This document shows positions 28,221 through 36,510 of a stretch of 64,000 nt of DNA, piece by piece. Position 1 is the stretch's first letter; every line of letters begins with the position of its first letter. Made by a program: the position numbers and the translations under genes. A model generated the notes under the pieces. That model did no database searches. It was not told where the DNA came from and saw nothing but the letters and a program-made list of their open reading frames with translations. The stretch is from contig NZ_BBJR01000041.1 in NCBI RefSeq assembly GCF_000739875.1, forward strand, positions 49,105 through 113,104, read 5' to 3'. Origin of the DNA: Comamonas aquatica NBRC 14918 (GTDB taxonomy: Bacteria; Pseudomonadota; Gammaproteobacteria; Burkholderiales; Burkholderiaceae_C).

Positions 28221-28687
28221 TTGCAACTCCCTGGCGCCGCAGACGCCAGCAAGGGTGGGGTGACACGCGTGTTCCGGCCATATCCAGGGTCAGGGCGTTG
28301 CCGGTCCGGCCTACCGGCTGCGCCAGGGAACTGCCAGCACCTTCACGGCCCGGTCTGGGATTGCGTACCGCGTGTTCAGGGGGCGGCGGCGGTCGCCGGG
28401 CCCTTCATCCCGGTGACGGCAGGTGCTGAATGCCTTTCACCACAGCCTGCGCAATTCAGAAACCGAATGTGAACACGCACTACGCAATGTTTTCAAATTA
28501 GATTTTGTTTCGAAATGTGTCAATTGACGCGGTGTAGTGAAAAGTCCTGACTTCGTATCAGCCGGCACAGTGATCTGCCTCTGTGGCGTTGACCTGCAGT
28601 GCCCGGTCACGGTCTGTGCACCGGCGGGCACGGACCGTGGCGGGGTGACCAGGCTGTGGCCCGCGCTGTCGTGGGCCGCAGCCTGGT
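28221..28687. other. Intergenic stretch upstream of the diguanylate cyclase
   Basis: The 467 nt contain no gene I can support. An AT-rich stretch at about 28470-28550 is the likely site of the leftward diguanylate cyclase promoter. Nothing else stands out. Confidence 0.5.
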
Positions 28688-29332
28688 TTACTGTGCCTGG
28701 GCCACAAAGATGTCGATGCGGCGGTTTTTGGCCCGGCCCCAGGCGGATTCGTTGGAGGCCACAGGCTCGCGGGCGCCGCGGCCTTCGGTTTGGATGCGCG
28801 GGCCGCGCACGCCTTGGTTGAAGATGTAGTCGCGGGCGGCGTTGGCGCGGTTCAGGGACAGCGGGTCGTTGATGTGCGCGCCGCCCGTGCTGTCGGTGTG
28901 GCCGACGATGACGACGTGGGTGCCGGGATTGCGCCGCAGGCTGTCGGTAAAGCTGTTGAGCACCGGGCGGAACTGGCTCTTGATGGTGGCGCTGTTGCTG
29001 TCGAACGAGATGTCGCTGGGAATGGCCAGTTGCAGCTGGTTGTCCGCCGTGCGCGACACCGTCACGCCGGTGCCGCGCGTGGCGTCTTCCAGTTCCTGGC
29101 GCTGGCGTTCCATGTTGGCCGACCAGATGTAGGTGCCCACGCCCCCCACGGCCGCGCCGATCAGTGCGCCCGTACCGGCCTTGCCGCCCGTGGCCTTGGC
29201 GATGCCGGCGCCGGCCAGCGCGCCAATGCCCACGCCCAGTGCGGTGTTGCGCTGGGTGTCGGTCATGGTTTCACACCCGGTCAGCGCGACGGCGGTGGCC
29301 AAGGCCAGAACGGCAGCGGTGGTATTTCGCAA
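28688..29332 (-). CDS. OmpA-family lipoprotein (YiaD-like)
   Basis: This is a 214-residue outer-membrane lipoprotein. The lipobox LTGC puts the lipidated Cys at 20. A glycine-zipper region follows (LGVGIGALAGAGIAKATGG), then an OmpA C-terminal peptidoglycan-binding domain at about 105-214 (VVIVGHTDSTG, SLNRANAARDYIF, NRRIDIFV). The start is TTG at 29332, an uncommon codon, supported by GGGAG 8 nt upstream and by the signal peptide that follows. It anchors the outer membrane to the cell wall, as YiaD-type proteins do. Confidence 0.92.
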   Translation of the reverse strand: MRNTTAAVLALATAVALTGCETMTDTQRNTALGVGIGALAGAGIAKATGGKAGTGALIGAAVGGVGTYIWSANMERQRQELEDATRGTGVTVSRTADNQLQLAIPSDISFDSNSATIKSQFRPVLNSFTDSLRRNPGTHVVIVGHTDSTGGAHINDPLSLNRANAARDYIFNQGVRGPRIQTEGRGAREPVASNESAWGRAKNRRIDIFVAQAQ

Positions 29333-29522
29333 TGTATTTCTCCCTGTTACAAAATCGAAGAATCAAAATGTATAGCAATTCACTTCGAGCCAATAAGAAA
29401 AAACCGCGGATTGACCAGGGGTTGGATGGGCCTCGGTGGCGCAGGGAATCGGTTTGACGGCGGGCAATGCGCTGACATACATTGCTTTCAAACCTCGCTA
29501 GAGGGGGGAAGGGAGGCCGTGC

Positions 29523-30266
29523 ATGCACAAGCAACATGAACACCATGTCCAGCCCGAAATGGCCTGGACCGACCTGTGGCCCGTGAATGCGCCTGCCAGG
29601 GCCACGGGCTGGAGCGAAACACTGCCCCCGGGGCTGTGCGTGGTGGTGGACGACACCGGCGACGAGGCCGCGCGCTGGATGCCGGTGCTGGCCGGCCATG
29701 CGCTGCCCGCCCACGGCCAGGTGCGCTGTGCCGGCGTCTGCAGCCAGGAAGACCCCCAGGCCTACACCGACCAGGTCTACTGGCACAACCCGCGCCAGCC
29801 GCTGCACGACCGTGAGATGTCCGCCCAGCAATGGCTGCAGACCCAGGCCAGCCACTGGCCCAGCTGGAGCGATGCAGACTGCCTCCAGTATTGCGAAGGC
29901 TTTGCCCTGCAAGCCCACCTGTCCAAGCCGCTGTGGCACCTGTCGACCGGCAGCCTGCGCAAGCTGGGGCTGGTGGCGGCCCTGTGTTCGGGCGCACGCC
30001 TGACCCTGATCGAGGAGCCGATCGCCGGTCTGGACAGCGACGGCATCCACTACCTGTGCCAGGCCCTGGACGCGCTGGAAGACCGCCTGGCCGATCCGGC
30101 ACAGCCCCCGCGCTGGGTGCTGGTGGCGCACTGGGAGCCACTGCCACATGTGCTGTGGGACGAGGTGCTGGCCTTCCCGCTGCTGCCCGAGGCGGACAGC
30201 GCCCCGCAGGCCGGGCCGGGCGATCTGCACCGGCAGCAGAACCTGTTGTTCGACGAAAACCCCTGA
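29523..30266 (+). CDS. ABC-ATPase-like protein lacking Walker A
   Basis: This is a 247-residue soluble protein with AGGGAGG upstream of the ATG. Its C-terminal half has the order of an ABC ATPase: a signature-like LSTGSLRKLGL near 140, then a Walker-B-like LTLIEEPIAGLD with the D-loop and the strand WVLVAHWEP in the place of the switch region. But where the P-loop should be, residues 42-52 read VDDTGDEAARW, with no GxxGxGKS/T. It should therefore not bind nucleotide in the standard way. There is no permease beside it. It might be a regulatory or structural relic of an ABC protein. Confidence 0.65.
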   Translation: MHKQHEHHVQPEMAWTDLWPVNAPARATGWSETLPPGLCVVVDDTGDEAARWMPVLAGHALPAHGQVRCAGVCSQEDPQAYTDQVYWHNPRQPLHDREMSAQQWLQTQASHWPSWSDADCLQYCEGFALQAHLSKPLWHLSTGSLRKLGLVAALCSGARLTLIEEPIAGLDSDGIHYLCQALDALEDRLADPAQPPRWVLVAHWEPLPHVLWDEVLAFPLLPEADSAPQAGPGDLHRQQNLLFDENP

Positions 30267-30313
30267 GGAACCAACCGCCGCCTGCGCTGCGACCTCAGCC
30301 GCAGGCTTGGGCG

Positions 30314-30934
30314 TCATGGCACGACGTAGCCCAGCACCGCGACGTAGTGGGCCAGGCTGCCGGCAATCACGAACAGGTGCCAGATGCCATGGAAATGGCG
30401 CACGCGCCCATCCAGCACGAAGAACACCACGCCGACGCTGTACAGCGCCCCGCCAGCGGCCAGCCAGGCAAAGCCCGCAGGGCCCAGCGCCTGCAGCAGC
30501 GGGCCGGTGGCCACCAGGGCGACCCAGCCCATCACTGCATAGATCACCAGGGAGCGCACGCGTGCCGCGTTGCGGGGCTTGATTTCCTGCAGCATGCCCA
30601 GCACGGCCAGGCCCCAGACCACGCCAAACAGGCTCCAACCCCATGCCCCGCGCAAGCTGATGAGGCAAAACGGCGTGTAGCTGCCGGCAATCATCAGGTA
30701 GATGCTCAGGTGGTCGCACTTGCGCAGGATGCGCTTGGCCCGCCCGCGCACGCTGTGGTAGATGGTGGAGATCGCATACAGCAGCACCATGGCCGTGCCG
30801 TAGATGGCCACGCTGGTGATGGCCTGGGCGTCGGCGCGCAGGCTGGCGGTGATGATCAGCCACGTCGCCCCCGTCAGCGCAAACACGGCACCGACCAGGT
30901 GGGACCAGGCGTTGAAGCGTTCTCCGGGGTACAT
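30314..30934 (-). CDS. Hemolysin III / PAQR-family membrane protein
   Basis: This is a 206-residue protein with seven hydrophobic segments, the size and pattern of the YqfA/hemolysin III family: YPGERFNAWSHLVGA at the N-terminus, then STIYHSV, the core KCDHLSIYLMIAGSYTPFC (conserved Asp-His and Tyr-Thr-Pro) and the C-terminal IWHLFVIAGSLAHY. The conserved histidines suggest a metal site, and family members have been linked to hydrolase or receptor activity; no role is certain. The ATG at 30934 is the usual N-terminus; one at 30943 is possible. Confidence 0.88.
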   Translation of the reverse strand: MYPGERFNAWSHLVGAVFALTGATWLIITASLRADAQAITSVAIYGTAMVLLYAISTIYHSVRGRAKRILRKCDHLSIYLMIAGSYTPFCLISLRGAWGWSLFGVVWGLAVLGMLQEIKPRNAARVRSLVIYAVMGWVALVATGPLLQALGPAGFAWLAAGGALYSVGVVFFVLDGRVRHFHGIWHLFVIAGSLAHYVAVLGYVVP

Positions 30935-31089
30935 GCCTGCCATCTTGGCGGCGTGCGCCAGAAATGCAAGCCGGGCAAGGGGCCATCGCACTGTCAGCGC
31001 CTGGCCGGGGGCGTTTGGCAGCTCAGGCATGACAGCTGCGCAAAAAAGCCCGTGCAGGGCGCGGGCCGTGTCAGTGGCGGATGCAGGTC

Positions 31090-31443
31090 TCAGAGGCTGA
31101 GGGCCAGCACATCGCTTTCCACGCAGACACCGTTGTCCAGGCTGGCGCGCACGACGAAGCCTTCGTCGATGGCCACCAGCTGTGCGCTCTCGACGTGGAA
31201 GCCCTGGCGGCCCTGGGCGCTTTGGAACGTGAAGTGGCCGCGCAGCGGCAGGTCGGCGGCGCACTCCATGTCGACCTGGGCATGCTGCCCGGCCAGCCAT
31301 TGGCGGGCGGATTGCAGCGTGGCAGCCACGGGCAAGCAGTCGGCAGGGATGTCGATGTGGGCGGTGCGGGTGGTGGCGTCACCGCTGAGGCCTTCGAGTT
31401 CGCCAATGGTGAAGAACGCCAGTTCAAAGCTTTGCGTGGTCAT
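31090..31443 (-). CDS. Small protein of unknown function
   Basis: This is a 117-residue soluble protein beginning FELAFFTIGELEGL, with alternating short beta-like segments (AHIDIPADCLPVAATL; GHFTFQSAQG; GFVVRASLDNG). I recognise no domain. Codon use is normal for the window. It lies alone between hemolysin III (leftward, 155 nt away) and azurin; the start has no clear ribosome-binding site, so expression is less certain. An overlapping rightward frame is open but has a poor amino-acid pattern. Confidence 0.55.
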   Translation of the reverse strand: MTTQSFELAFFTIGELEGLSGDATTRTAHIDIPADCLPVAATLQSARQWLAGQHAQVDMECAADLPLRGHFTFQSAQGRQGFHVESAQLVAIDEGFVVRASLDNGVCVESDVLALSL

Positions 31444-31536
31444 GGAGGCAATCAGATGCTATGAAAAAAAGTGCATTGTGTGTGCACTGAATGTGCGCTG
31501 CAGCCTGATTGGCGTGAAATTGCTAGGTCCACAAAG

Positions 31537-31571
31537 CACACAGCCCCGGCGCAAGCGCACGGGGCTGTGGG
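31537..31571 (-). terminator. Likely terminator of the azurin gene
   Basis: The arms CACAGCCCCG and CGGGGCTGTG form a strong 10-bp stem 44 nt past the azurin stop. The U-tract on the leftward transcript is weak (GCTTTGTG), so efficiency is uncertain. Confidence 0.5.
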
Positions 31572-31612
31572 GTGGCCCAGGCTGGTGGCCTGGGCTCGGA
31601 AGCGGCTGACGC

Positions 31613-32068
31613 TTAGGCGCCCAGCTTCAGGGCACCCTTCATGATGAAGGAGTGGCCAGGGAAGGAGCAGAAGTAGGTGTAGTCGGTACCGGCCTTCAGC
31701 TTGGCCACGTCGATGGTCATGCTGGTGGTCTCGCCGCCGCCGATCACCTTGGTGTGGGCGATCACGCGGGTGTCACCGGCCTTCACGTAGTCGGCTGCAG
31801 CGCCGGCCTTCATGCCGTCGGCGGCCGTGGCGGTGGCATCGGCGGTGGTGGTCAGCACCATGTTGTGGCCCATGGAGGACTTGGGCATCTTGCCCACGTG
31901 CTTCAGGGTCACGGTGTAGCTCTTGCAGGACTTGGGCACTTCAATGTTCTTCACATTGAATTGCATTTGGTCGTTACCTTCGACGGTCACGGCGCAGTCG
32001 GCAGCCATGGCAGGTGCAGCAATGCCACCAGCGGCCAGCAGGGCCAGCGTCATCAGAGTCTTTTTCAT
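31613..32068 (-). CDS. azu: Azurin (periplasmic blue copper protein)
   Basis: This is a 151-residue precursor with a signal peptide cleaved after AMA (residue 22), leaving 129 residues. Copper ligands fall exactly at the azurin positions once the signal is removed: His 46, Cys 112, His 117 and Met 121 (H68, C134, H139 and M143 of the precursor) in GHN and [14 protein letters not shown]. Cys 25 and Cys 48 give the conserved disulfide, and the GNDQMQFN signature is present. Azurin carries single electrons between periplasmic redox enzymes, often in denitrification or stress. It is monocistronic with an AT-rich upstream region. Confidence 0.96.
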   Translation of the reverse strand: MKKTLMTLALLAAGGIAAPAMAADCAVTVEGNDQMQFNVKNIEVPKSCKSYTVTLKHVGKMPKSSMGHNMVLTTTADATATAADGMKAGAAADYVKAGDTRVIAHTKVIGGGETTSMTIDVAKLKAGTDYTYFCSFPGHSFIMKGALKLGA

Positions 32069-32388
32069 AGCGCGAATCCTTCCGAATCAATCAGTGAAGT
32101 GAGAGGTGCTCGGCAGACCTGAAGCCAGGGCTCCAGCTGTCCAGTCAACACTTATTTTGATGCTGAATTTACAGGTTTGGGTGAAATAGCCGCCTGCAGA
32201 CTTAGATCGGGTCGATTTTTACCCCGGGACATGACGCGGATCAATAAATGCCGACCCCAGGGTGCCGAATCGCCGATGTGGGGTATTGATAAGTGAGCGT
32301 GCTGCGCTGATTCATTCAAGGTTTGACAGTGTTTTATCTGTGAAACCTAGGTTTTGAATGGGCTAAATGCTCATCTTTTTAATAGCCT
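32069..32388. other. AT-rich upstream region of azurin
   Basis: The 320 nt have no gene and are notably AT-richer than the surroundings. They probably hold the azurin promoter. A weak FNR/ANR-like site lies at 32231-32244. Confidence 0.55.
32231..32244. promoter_or_regulatory. Weak FNR/ANR-like site
   Basis: ATGAC-GCGG-ATCAA matches the TTGAT-N4-ATCAA consensus at 8 of 10 positions (one half-site perfect). It lies about 163 nt upstream of the azurin start. Azurin is controlled by ANR in some bacteria, but a chance match cannot be excluded. Confidence 0.3.
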
Positions 32389-32916
32389 TTATGCCAATGC
32401 AGTTTCTGCACGGGCCTCCGGGGTGGTGCGGGCACGGGCCAGGGCCTGGATGCGCGCCTGGGTGGAGGCCAGGTCGAAGGGCAGGGCATTGGCGCCATCG
32501 CTGCCGTGGTCGGGCTGGCAGGCATTGCGGCCGTCCAGGCACAGCGGCAGGTTGCCCAGCGACTCGGGGCTGGGCAGCGGGGTGCAGGCTTCCAGCTTGA
32601 TGCGGTGCAGCCATTCGTCGGCCAGGTTGTAGACGTAGCGCATGGGCAAGGCCTGGCCTTGCAGCAGCTGGCCCAGGCTGTAGCGGCGGGCATCCATGGT
32701 CGGATCTTCGGGCCAGTCGGGGTTGGGCTGGCCGTAGCGCTGGTCGGCGATCTCGAACAGGTAATCGTGGCGCGGGCTCCAGCCCATGGCGGCCTGGATC
32801 AGCCGGTGCAGTTGCGCCAGGTTGGTGCAGTCGCTGACCACCAAGCGGCGCCAGATGGCGGGTTTGATGTCGCACAGCTGGATGTGCAGTTGGTAGCTGT
32901 GGCGTATTTTGGGCAT
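32389..32916 (-). CDS. Plasmid pRiA4b ORF-3-like protein
   Basis: This is a 175-residue soluble protein with a very strong ribosome-binding site (AGGAGG) before the ATG at 32916. The N-terminus (YQLHIQLCDIKPAIWRRLVV followed by LHRLIQAAMGW) is the signature of the pRiA4b ORF-3-like family (a fold seen in plasmids and chromosomes, function unknown). The later YDLGDxWxHxIxLE-like segment of the family appears here as YNLADEWLHRIKLE. The C-terminal 40 residues are Ala/Arg-rich and unstructured in appearance. Confidence 0.85.
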   Translation of the reverse strand: MPKIRHSYQLHIQLCDIKPAIWRRLVVSDCTNLAQLHRLIQAAMGWSPRHDYLFEIADQRYGQPNPDWPEDPTMDARRYSLGQLLQGQALPMRYVYNLADEWLHRIKLEACTPLPSPESLGNLPLCLDGRNACQPDHGSDGANALPFDLASTQARIQALARARTTPEARAETALA

Positions 32917-33138
32917 GGTCCTCTCCTCCTGGGGCGTGGCGGCGGTGCTGCGGCCTTGCCCGTGTGTTGGTTGTACCCCAGGCATGCAAGGCCGGTGGCG
33001 ACTGCGGGTAAGTACTGGCTGCTGGTGTGCTGGGGTTTGGCGCGGCCTTGTGCACGCTGCGGGCGCTTGTGCTTGTGTTTGCGCACGACCGTGCGCCGCA
33101 GGCCTGCCGGCACCTGGGTGCTTCCGCCCGGGCCCAAG

Positions 33139-33161
33139 AAAAAGGCACCCTCAGGTGCCTT
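33139..33161 (-). terminator. Intrinsic terminator of the Bug receptor gene
   Basis: AAGGCACC and GGTGCCTT pair across four bases, next to a run of A on the + strand that becomes the U-tract of the leftward transcript, 23 nt past the stop at 33185. Confidence 0.85.
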
Positions 33162-33184
33162 GGTCACATGTGCTGACGACGGCG

Positions 33185-34165
33185 TCAGTCGACGCTGGCG
33201 CCCGAGGCCTTGACCACGGGTTCGTACTTGGCGCGCTCGGCGGCCATGAAGTCACCGAACTGCTTGGCCGTGGTGGGCACGGGCTCGGCCATCAGGGTGG
33301 CGAAGCGCTTCTGGGTTTCGGGGTCCTTCAGGGCTTCGGTGAAGGCCTTGTTCAGCTTGTCGATCACGTCGGCCGGGGTGCCGGCCGGTGCCACCAGGCC
33401 CCACCAGGTGTCGATGGCGAAGCCGGGGATGCTCTTGGACAGCGCGGGCACGCCGGGCAGCAGCGGGCTTTCGGCGGCGGTGGTCACGGCCAGGGCCTTG
33501 AGCTTGCCGGACTTGATGTTGGCCGAGGCCGCAGCCAGGTTGTCGATGTTGAAGTCCACCTCGCGCGCCAGCAGGGCCAGCTGCGCGGGGTTGGCGCCAC
33601 GGTAGGGAATGTGCACGGCGGTAAAGCCCAGGCCCTGCTTGAACATTTCACCGGCCAGGTGGCCCGAGCTGCCATTGCCGCCGCTGCCGTAGCTGAGCTT
33701 GCCAGGGTGCGACTTGGCGTAGGCGACCAGTTCGGCGACAGAGTTGATGTTCAGTTCCTTGGCGCGTTCGGCGTTCATCACCAGCACATTGGGCACGCGC
33801 ACCATCTGGGTGATGGGGGCAAAGTCCTTGGCGGCGTCGAAGGGCAGCTTTTTGTACAGCCAGGGGTTCACGCCGTGGGTGGCGGTGGCAGCCAGACCGA
33901 TGGTCTTGCCATCGGGGGCGGCCTTGGCAATGGCGTCCACGCCGATGTTGCCGCCGGCGCCGGGCTTGTTTTCCACGATCACGGTGCCCAGGCTGTCGCG
34001 CACGCGTTCGGCCAGGGCCCGCGAGGTGACATCCAGCGGACCGCCAGGCGCATAAGGCACGATCAGGCGGATGGGCTGCTCAGTTGCTTGGGTCAAAGGA
34101 GAGGCCATTGCTGCGGCAAGGGCCACGGAGGACAGCAGGATGTTTCGACGGTTCATGTCGGACAT
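33185..34165 (-). CDS. Bug-family tripartite tricarboxylate receptor
   Basis: This 326-residue periplasmic solute-binding protein belongs to the Bug family, heavily expanded in Burkholderiales. It has a signal peptide (ILLSSVALAAAMASPLTQA), then the family landmarks RLIVPYAPGGPLDVTSR, VENKPGAGGNIG and VPNVLVMN. Bug proteins bind carboxylates such as citrate or other organic acids, sometimes feeding a TctAB permease, but no permease lies nearby, so it is an orphan. The start MSDMNRRN at 34165 is chosen; MNRRN at 34156 is also possible. Confidence 0.92.
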   Translation of the reverse strand: MSDMNRRNILLSSVALAAAMASPLTQATEQPIRLIVPYAPGGPLDVTSRALAERVRDSLGTVIVENKPGAGGNIGVDAIAKAAPDGKTIGLAATATHGVNPWLYKKLPFDAAKDFAPITQMVRVPNVLVMNAERAKELNINSVAELVAYAKSHPGKLSYGSGGNGSSGHLAGEMFKQGLGFTAVHIPYRGANPAQLALLAREVDFNIDNLAAASANIKSGKLKALAVTTAAESPLLPGVPALSKSIPGFAIDTWWGLVAPAGTPADVIDKLNKAFTEALKDPETQKRFATLMAEPVPTTAKQFGDFMAAERAKYEPVVKASGASVD

Positions 34166-34346
34166 TGTGCAGGATTCATGTCGTCCAGTGATGGCGCGCA
34201 ACGGGTTTTGGCTTTTTGTTGCAAGCGATTCGAGGAAGTCGCGCGTTTTGTGCGTGATGCGACGGTCTGCGCACTTTTGGTGCGCGCTACTACCAAGGCC
34301 CTGCGTTGTCCAGTACGGGGTTTTGTAAGTAATCGTAAGGTGCAGC

Positions 34347-34370
34347 AAAAAGGCCGCTCCGGGCGGCCTT
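34347..34370 (-). terminator. Intrinsic terminator of the Fe-S flavoprotein reductase gene
   Basis: AAGGCCGC pairs with GCGGCCTT across five bases, with a run of A on the + strand giving a U-tract, 23 nt past the leftward stop at 34393. Confidence 0.85.
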
Positions 34371-34392
34371 GGTGTGCAGTGGCGGCTCCGGA

Positions 34393-35430
34393 TCAGTGGT
34401 CGGCAGCGCTGGTGAAGGCGTCGGCGAAGAAGGCCTCCTCGGGCAGGGCACGCTGGCCGATGTAGCTGGTGCGCGCCGCATCCACCACCACGGGGGCGCC
34501 GCAGGCATAGACCTCGTGGCCGGAGAGGTCGGCAAAGTCATCCAGCACGGCCTGGTGTACATAGCCGGTGCGGCCAGTCCATTGGTCTTCGGGCAGTGCG
34601 TCGGACACCACGGGCACATAGCGCAGATGGGGCATGCTGCCCTGCAGGGCCAGCAGCCAGCTGTGCATGTACAGGTCCTCGGGGCGGCGGCCACCCCAGT
34701 ACAGGCTGACGGGGCGGGTGATACCCTGGTGCTGCATATGTTCCAGCAGTCCCTTGATCGGCGCAAAGCCGGTGCCGGAAGCCAGGAACACCAGGGGCTT
34801 GTCGGAGTCTTCGCGCAGGAAGAAGCTGCCGAACGGGCCTTCGACGCGCAGGATTTCCTTTTCCTTCATGCCGCCGAACACATGGTCGGTGAACAGGCCG
34901 CCGGGCATGTGGCGGATGTGCAGTTCCACGCCGGGCGTGGTGGTCTGCACGTGGGGGGCGGTGGCCATGGAGTAGGCACGGCGCGAGCCATCGCGCAAGA
35001 TGAATTCCAGGTACTGGCCGGCAAAGTACTTGAACACGGTGTTGGCGGGCAGTTGCAGCTGCACGCGCATGACGTCGTGCGACAGCTTGTCCAGGGCGCT
35101 CACACGCACCGGCATCTTCTTGATGGGCGGGGCGTTGACGTCAGTCACCTGGCGCGACTCCAGCACCACGTCGCTGTGTGCCGTGGCGCGGCAGGTCAGC
35201 ACATAGCCATCGGCCAGCTCCTGGGCGGACAGCGCCTTGTCGGAGTGGCTGTCGTGCGTGACCTCGCCGCTGAGCTTCTTGCACTTACACGAACCGCAGG
35301 CACCATCCTTGCAACCATAGGGCAGGCCCACGCCGGCACTGATGGCGGCGGCCAGAATGGTCTCGCTGTCGGTGGCTGCAAATGCGCGGCCGCTGGGCTG
35401 CACGGTGATCTGGAAGGCGGGGGCAGTCAT
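34393..35430 (-). CDS. Fe-S flavoprotein reductase (glucoseen-reductase-like)
   Basis: This is a 345-residue cytosolic reductase with three parts. An N-terminal plant-type 2Fe-2S ferredoxin domain has C40, C45, C48 and C80 (GCKDGACGSCKC). A flavin domain follows, with RAYSMATAP as the FAD-binding RxYS motif and GPFGSFFLR. Last is an NAD-binding domain with ASGTGFAPIKGLLEH and CGAPVVVDAARTSYI. Homologues in this group are annotated as CDP-6-deoxy-delta-3,4-glucoseen reductase, but a general oxygenase-reductase role is equally likely because no sugar-nucleotide genes are here. Divergent from the epimerase gene, with a strong hairpin between. Confidence 0.88.
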   Translation of the reverse strand: MTAPAFQITVQPSGRAFAATDSETILAAAISAGVGLPYGCKDGACGSCKCKKLSGEVTHDSHSDKALSAQELADGYVLTCRATAHSDVVLESRQVTDVNAPPIKKMPVRVSALDKLSHDVMRVQLQLPANTVFKYFAGQYLEFILRDGSRRAYSMATAPHVQTTTPGVELHIRHMPGGLFTDHVFGGMKEKEILRVEGPFGSFFLREDSDKPLVFLASGTGFAPIKGLLEHMQHQGITRPVSLYWGGRRPEDLYMHSWLLALQGSMPHLRYVPVVSDALPEDQWTGRTGYVHQAVLDDFADLSGHEVYACGAPVVVDAARTSYIGQRALPEEAFFADAFTSAADH

Positions 35431-35503
35431 CTTCTGGCTATCCTTGGTGGTTGCTCCGCCAGCACCTGCGTAGCAGGGCGCTGGCCTACGACAGACGTTA
35501 CAA

Positions 35504-35537
35504 ATGCAAGGGGCCGCAATGGTTGCGGCCCCTGCAT
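35504..35537. promoter_or_regulatory. Long perfect hairpin between divergent genes
   Basis: ATGCA, one bulged A, then GGGGCCGCAA, loop TGG, TTGCGGCCCC, TGCAT. The 15-bp stem lies between the reductase and epimerase genes and overlaps the epimerase ATG at 35536. It has no adjacent T-run, so it is not an ordinary terminator; it may be an operator or a translational block. Confidence 0.6.
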
Positions 35538-36510
35538 GGCTTATCTATGGGGATGCCCGATTTTGCCTCCAAACCAATTTCCTCCGCGCGCACTGCCTGC
35601 CCGTTTTCGCCGCACGCGCGTGCTGATCGTCGGCTGCGGTGATGTCGGCCAGCGCGTGGCGCGCCAGTTGCAGGCCCAGGCCGGGCGCACCGGCCGGCAC
35701 GGGCCGCGGGTGCTGGCGCTGACGTCGTCGCCCGACAAACGGCCGGCCCTGCAGGCCCTGGGCATCACGCCGTTGCTGGGCAATCTGGACGATGCGCGCA
35801 GCCTGCGCCGCCTGCGCGGTGTGGCGCAGCGCGTGATCCACCTGGCGCCCCCGGCCAGCCAGGGCGCGCGCGATGCGCGCACGGCCCGCCTGCTGCGGGC
35901 GCTGGGCCCGGCGCCACAGGCCCTGGTCTACGGCTCGACCACCGGGGTTTACGGCGATTGCGGTGGGGCCTGGGTGGACGAAACCCGGGCGCTGCAGCCG
36001 GGCACCGAACGCGCGGGCCGCCGCGTGGATGCCGAGCAGCAACTGCGTGCCTGGGGGCAGCGCAGCGGTGCGCGGGTGAATGTGCTGCGCATTCCCGGCA
36101 TCTACGCGCCGGACCGCGAGGGTGGCACGCCGCAGGGTCGCCTGCTCAAGGGGCTGCCGGTGCTGCGCCAGGCGGACGATGTGTTCACCAACCACATCCA
36201 CGCCGACGATCTGGCGCAGGCCCTGCGCGCCGCCCTGTGGCGTGGCCGGCCCCAGCGCGTCTACAACGTCTGTGACCACACCGAGCTGCGCATGGGCGAC
36301 TACTTTGACCTGGCGGCGCAGATCTACGGCCTGCCGCAGCCTGCGCGCCTGTCGCGCCAGGAGGCGCAGCAGGTGCTGCCGCCGATGATGCTGAGCTTCA
36401 TGAGTGAATCACGCCGGCTGCGCAACACGCGCATGCTGCGGGAGTTGCGTGTGCGCCTGGCCTGGCCCACGGTGGCCGAGGGGCTGGCGGCCGGTCAGGG
36501 ACGGGGGTAG
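35536..36510 (+). CDS. NAD-dependent epimerase/dehydratase-family protein
   Basis: This is a 324-residue protein of the extended SDR type, with the cofactor motif VLIVGCGDVGQRVARQL from about residue 29, LVYGSTTGVYGD as the catalytic-Thr strand, and a C-terminal IPGIYAPDRE segment. It resembles the YeeZ group of Rossmann proteins, in which the active-site Tyr-Lys pair is often modified. Substrate unknown. The start at 35536 is uncertain: there is no ribosome-binding site, and a hairpin overlaps it; a downstream TTG (35566) or CTG would shorten the N-terminus. It overlaps the convergent DUF4124 gene by 16 nt. Confidence 0.8.
   Translation: MAYLWGCPILPPNQFPPRALPARFRRTRVLIVGCGDVGQRVARQLQAQAGRTGRHGPRVLALTSSPDKRPALQALGITPLLGNLDDARSLRRLRGVAQRVIHLAPPASQGARDARTARLLRALGPAPQALVYGSTTGVYGDCGGAWVDETRALQPGTERAGRRVDAEQQLRAWGQRSGARVNVLRIPGIYAPDREGGTPQGRLLKGLPVLRQADDVFTNHIHADDLAQALRAALWRGRPQRVYNVCDHTELRMGDYFDLAAQIYGLPQPARLSRQEAQQVLPPMMLSFMSESRRLRNTRMLRELRVRLAWPTVAEGLAAGQGRG

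Noticed and set aside
31081..31464. Rightward 127-codon frame over the small unknown gene
   Set aside because: It is the complement of the leftward 117-codon frame, which has the more protein-like composition.
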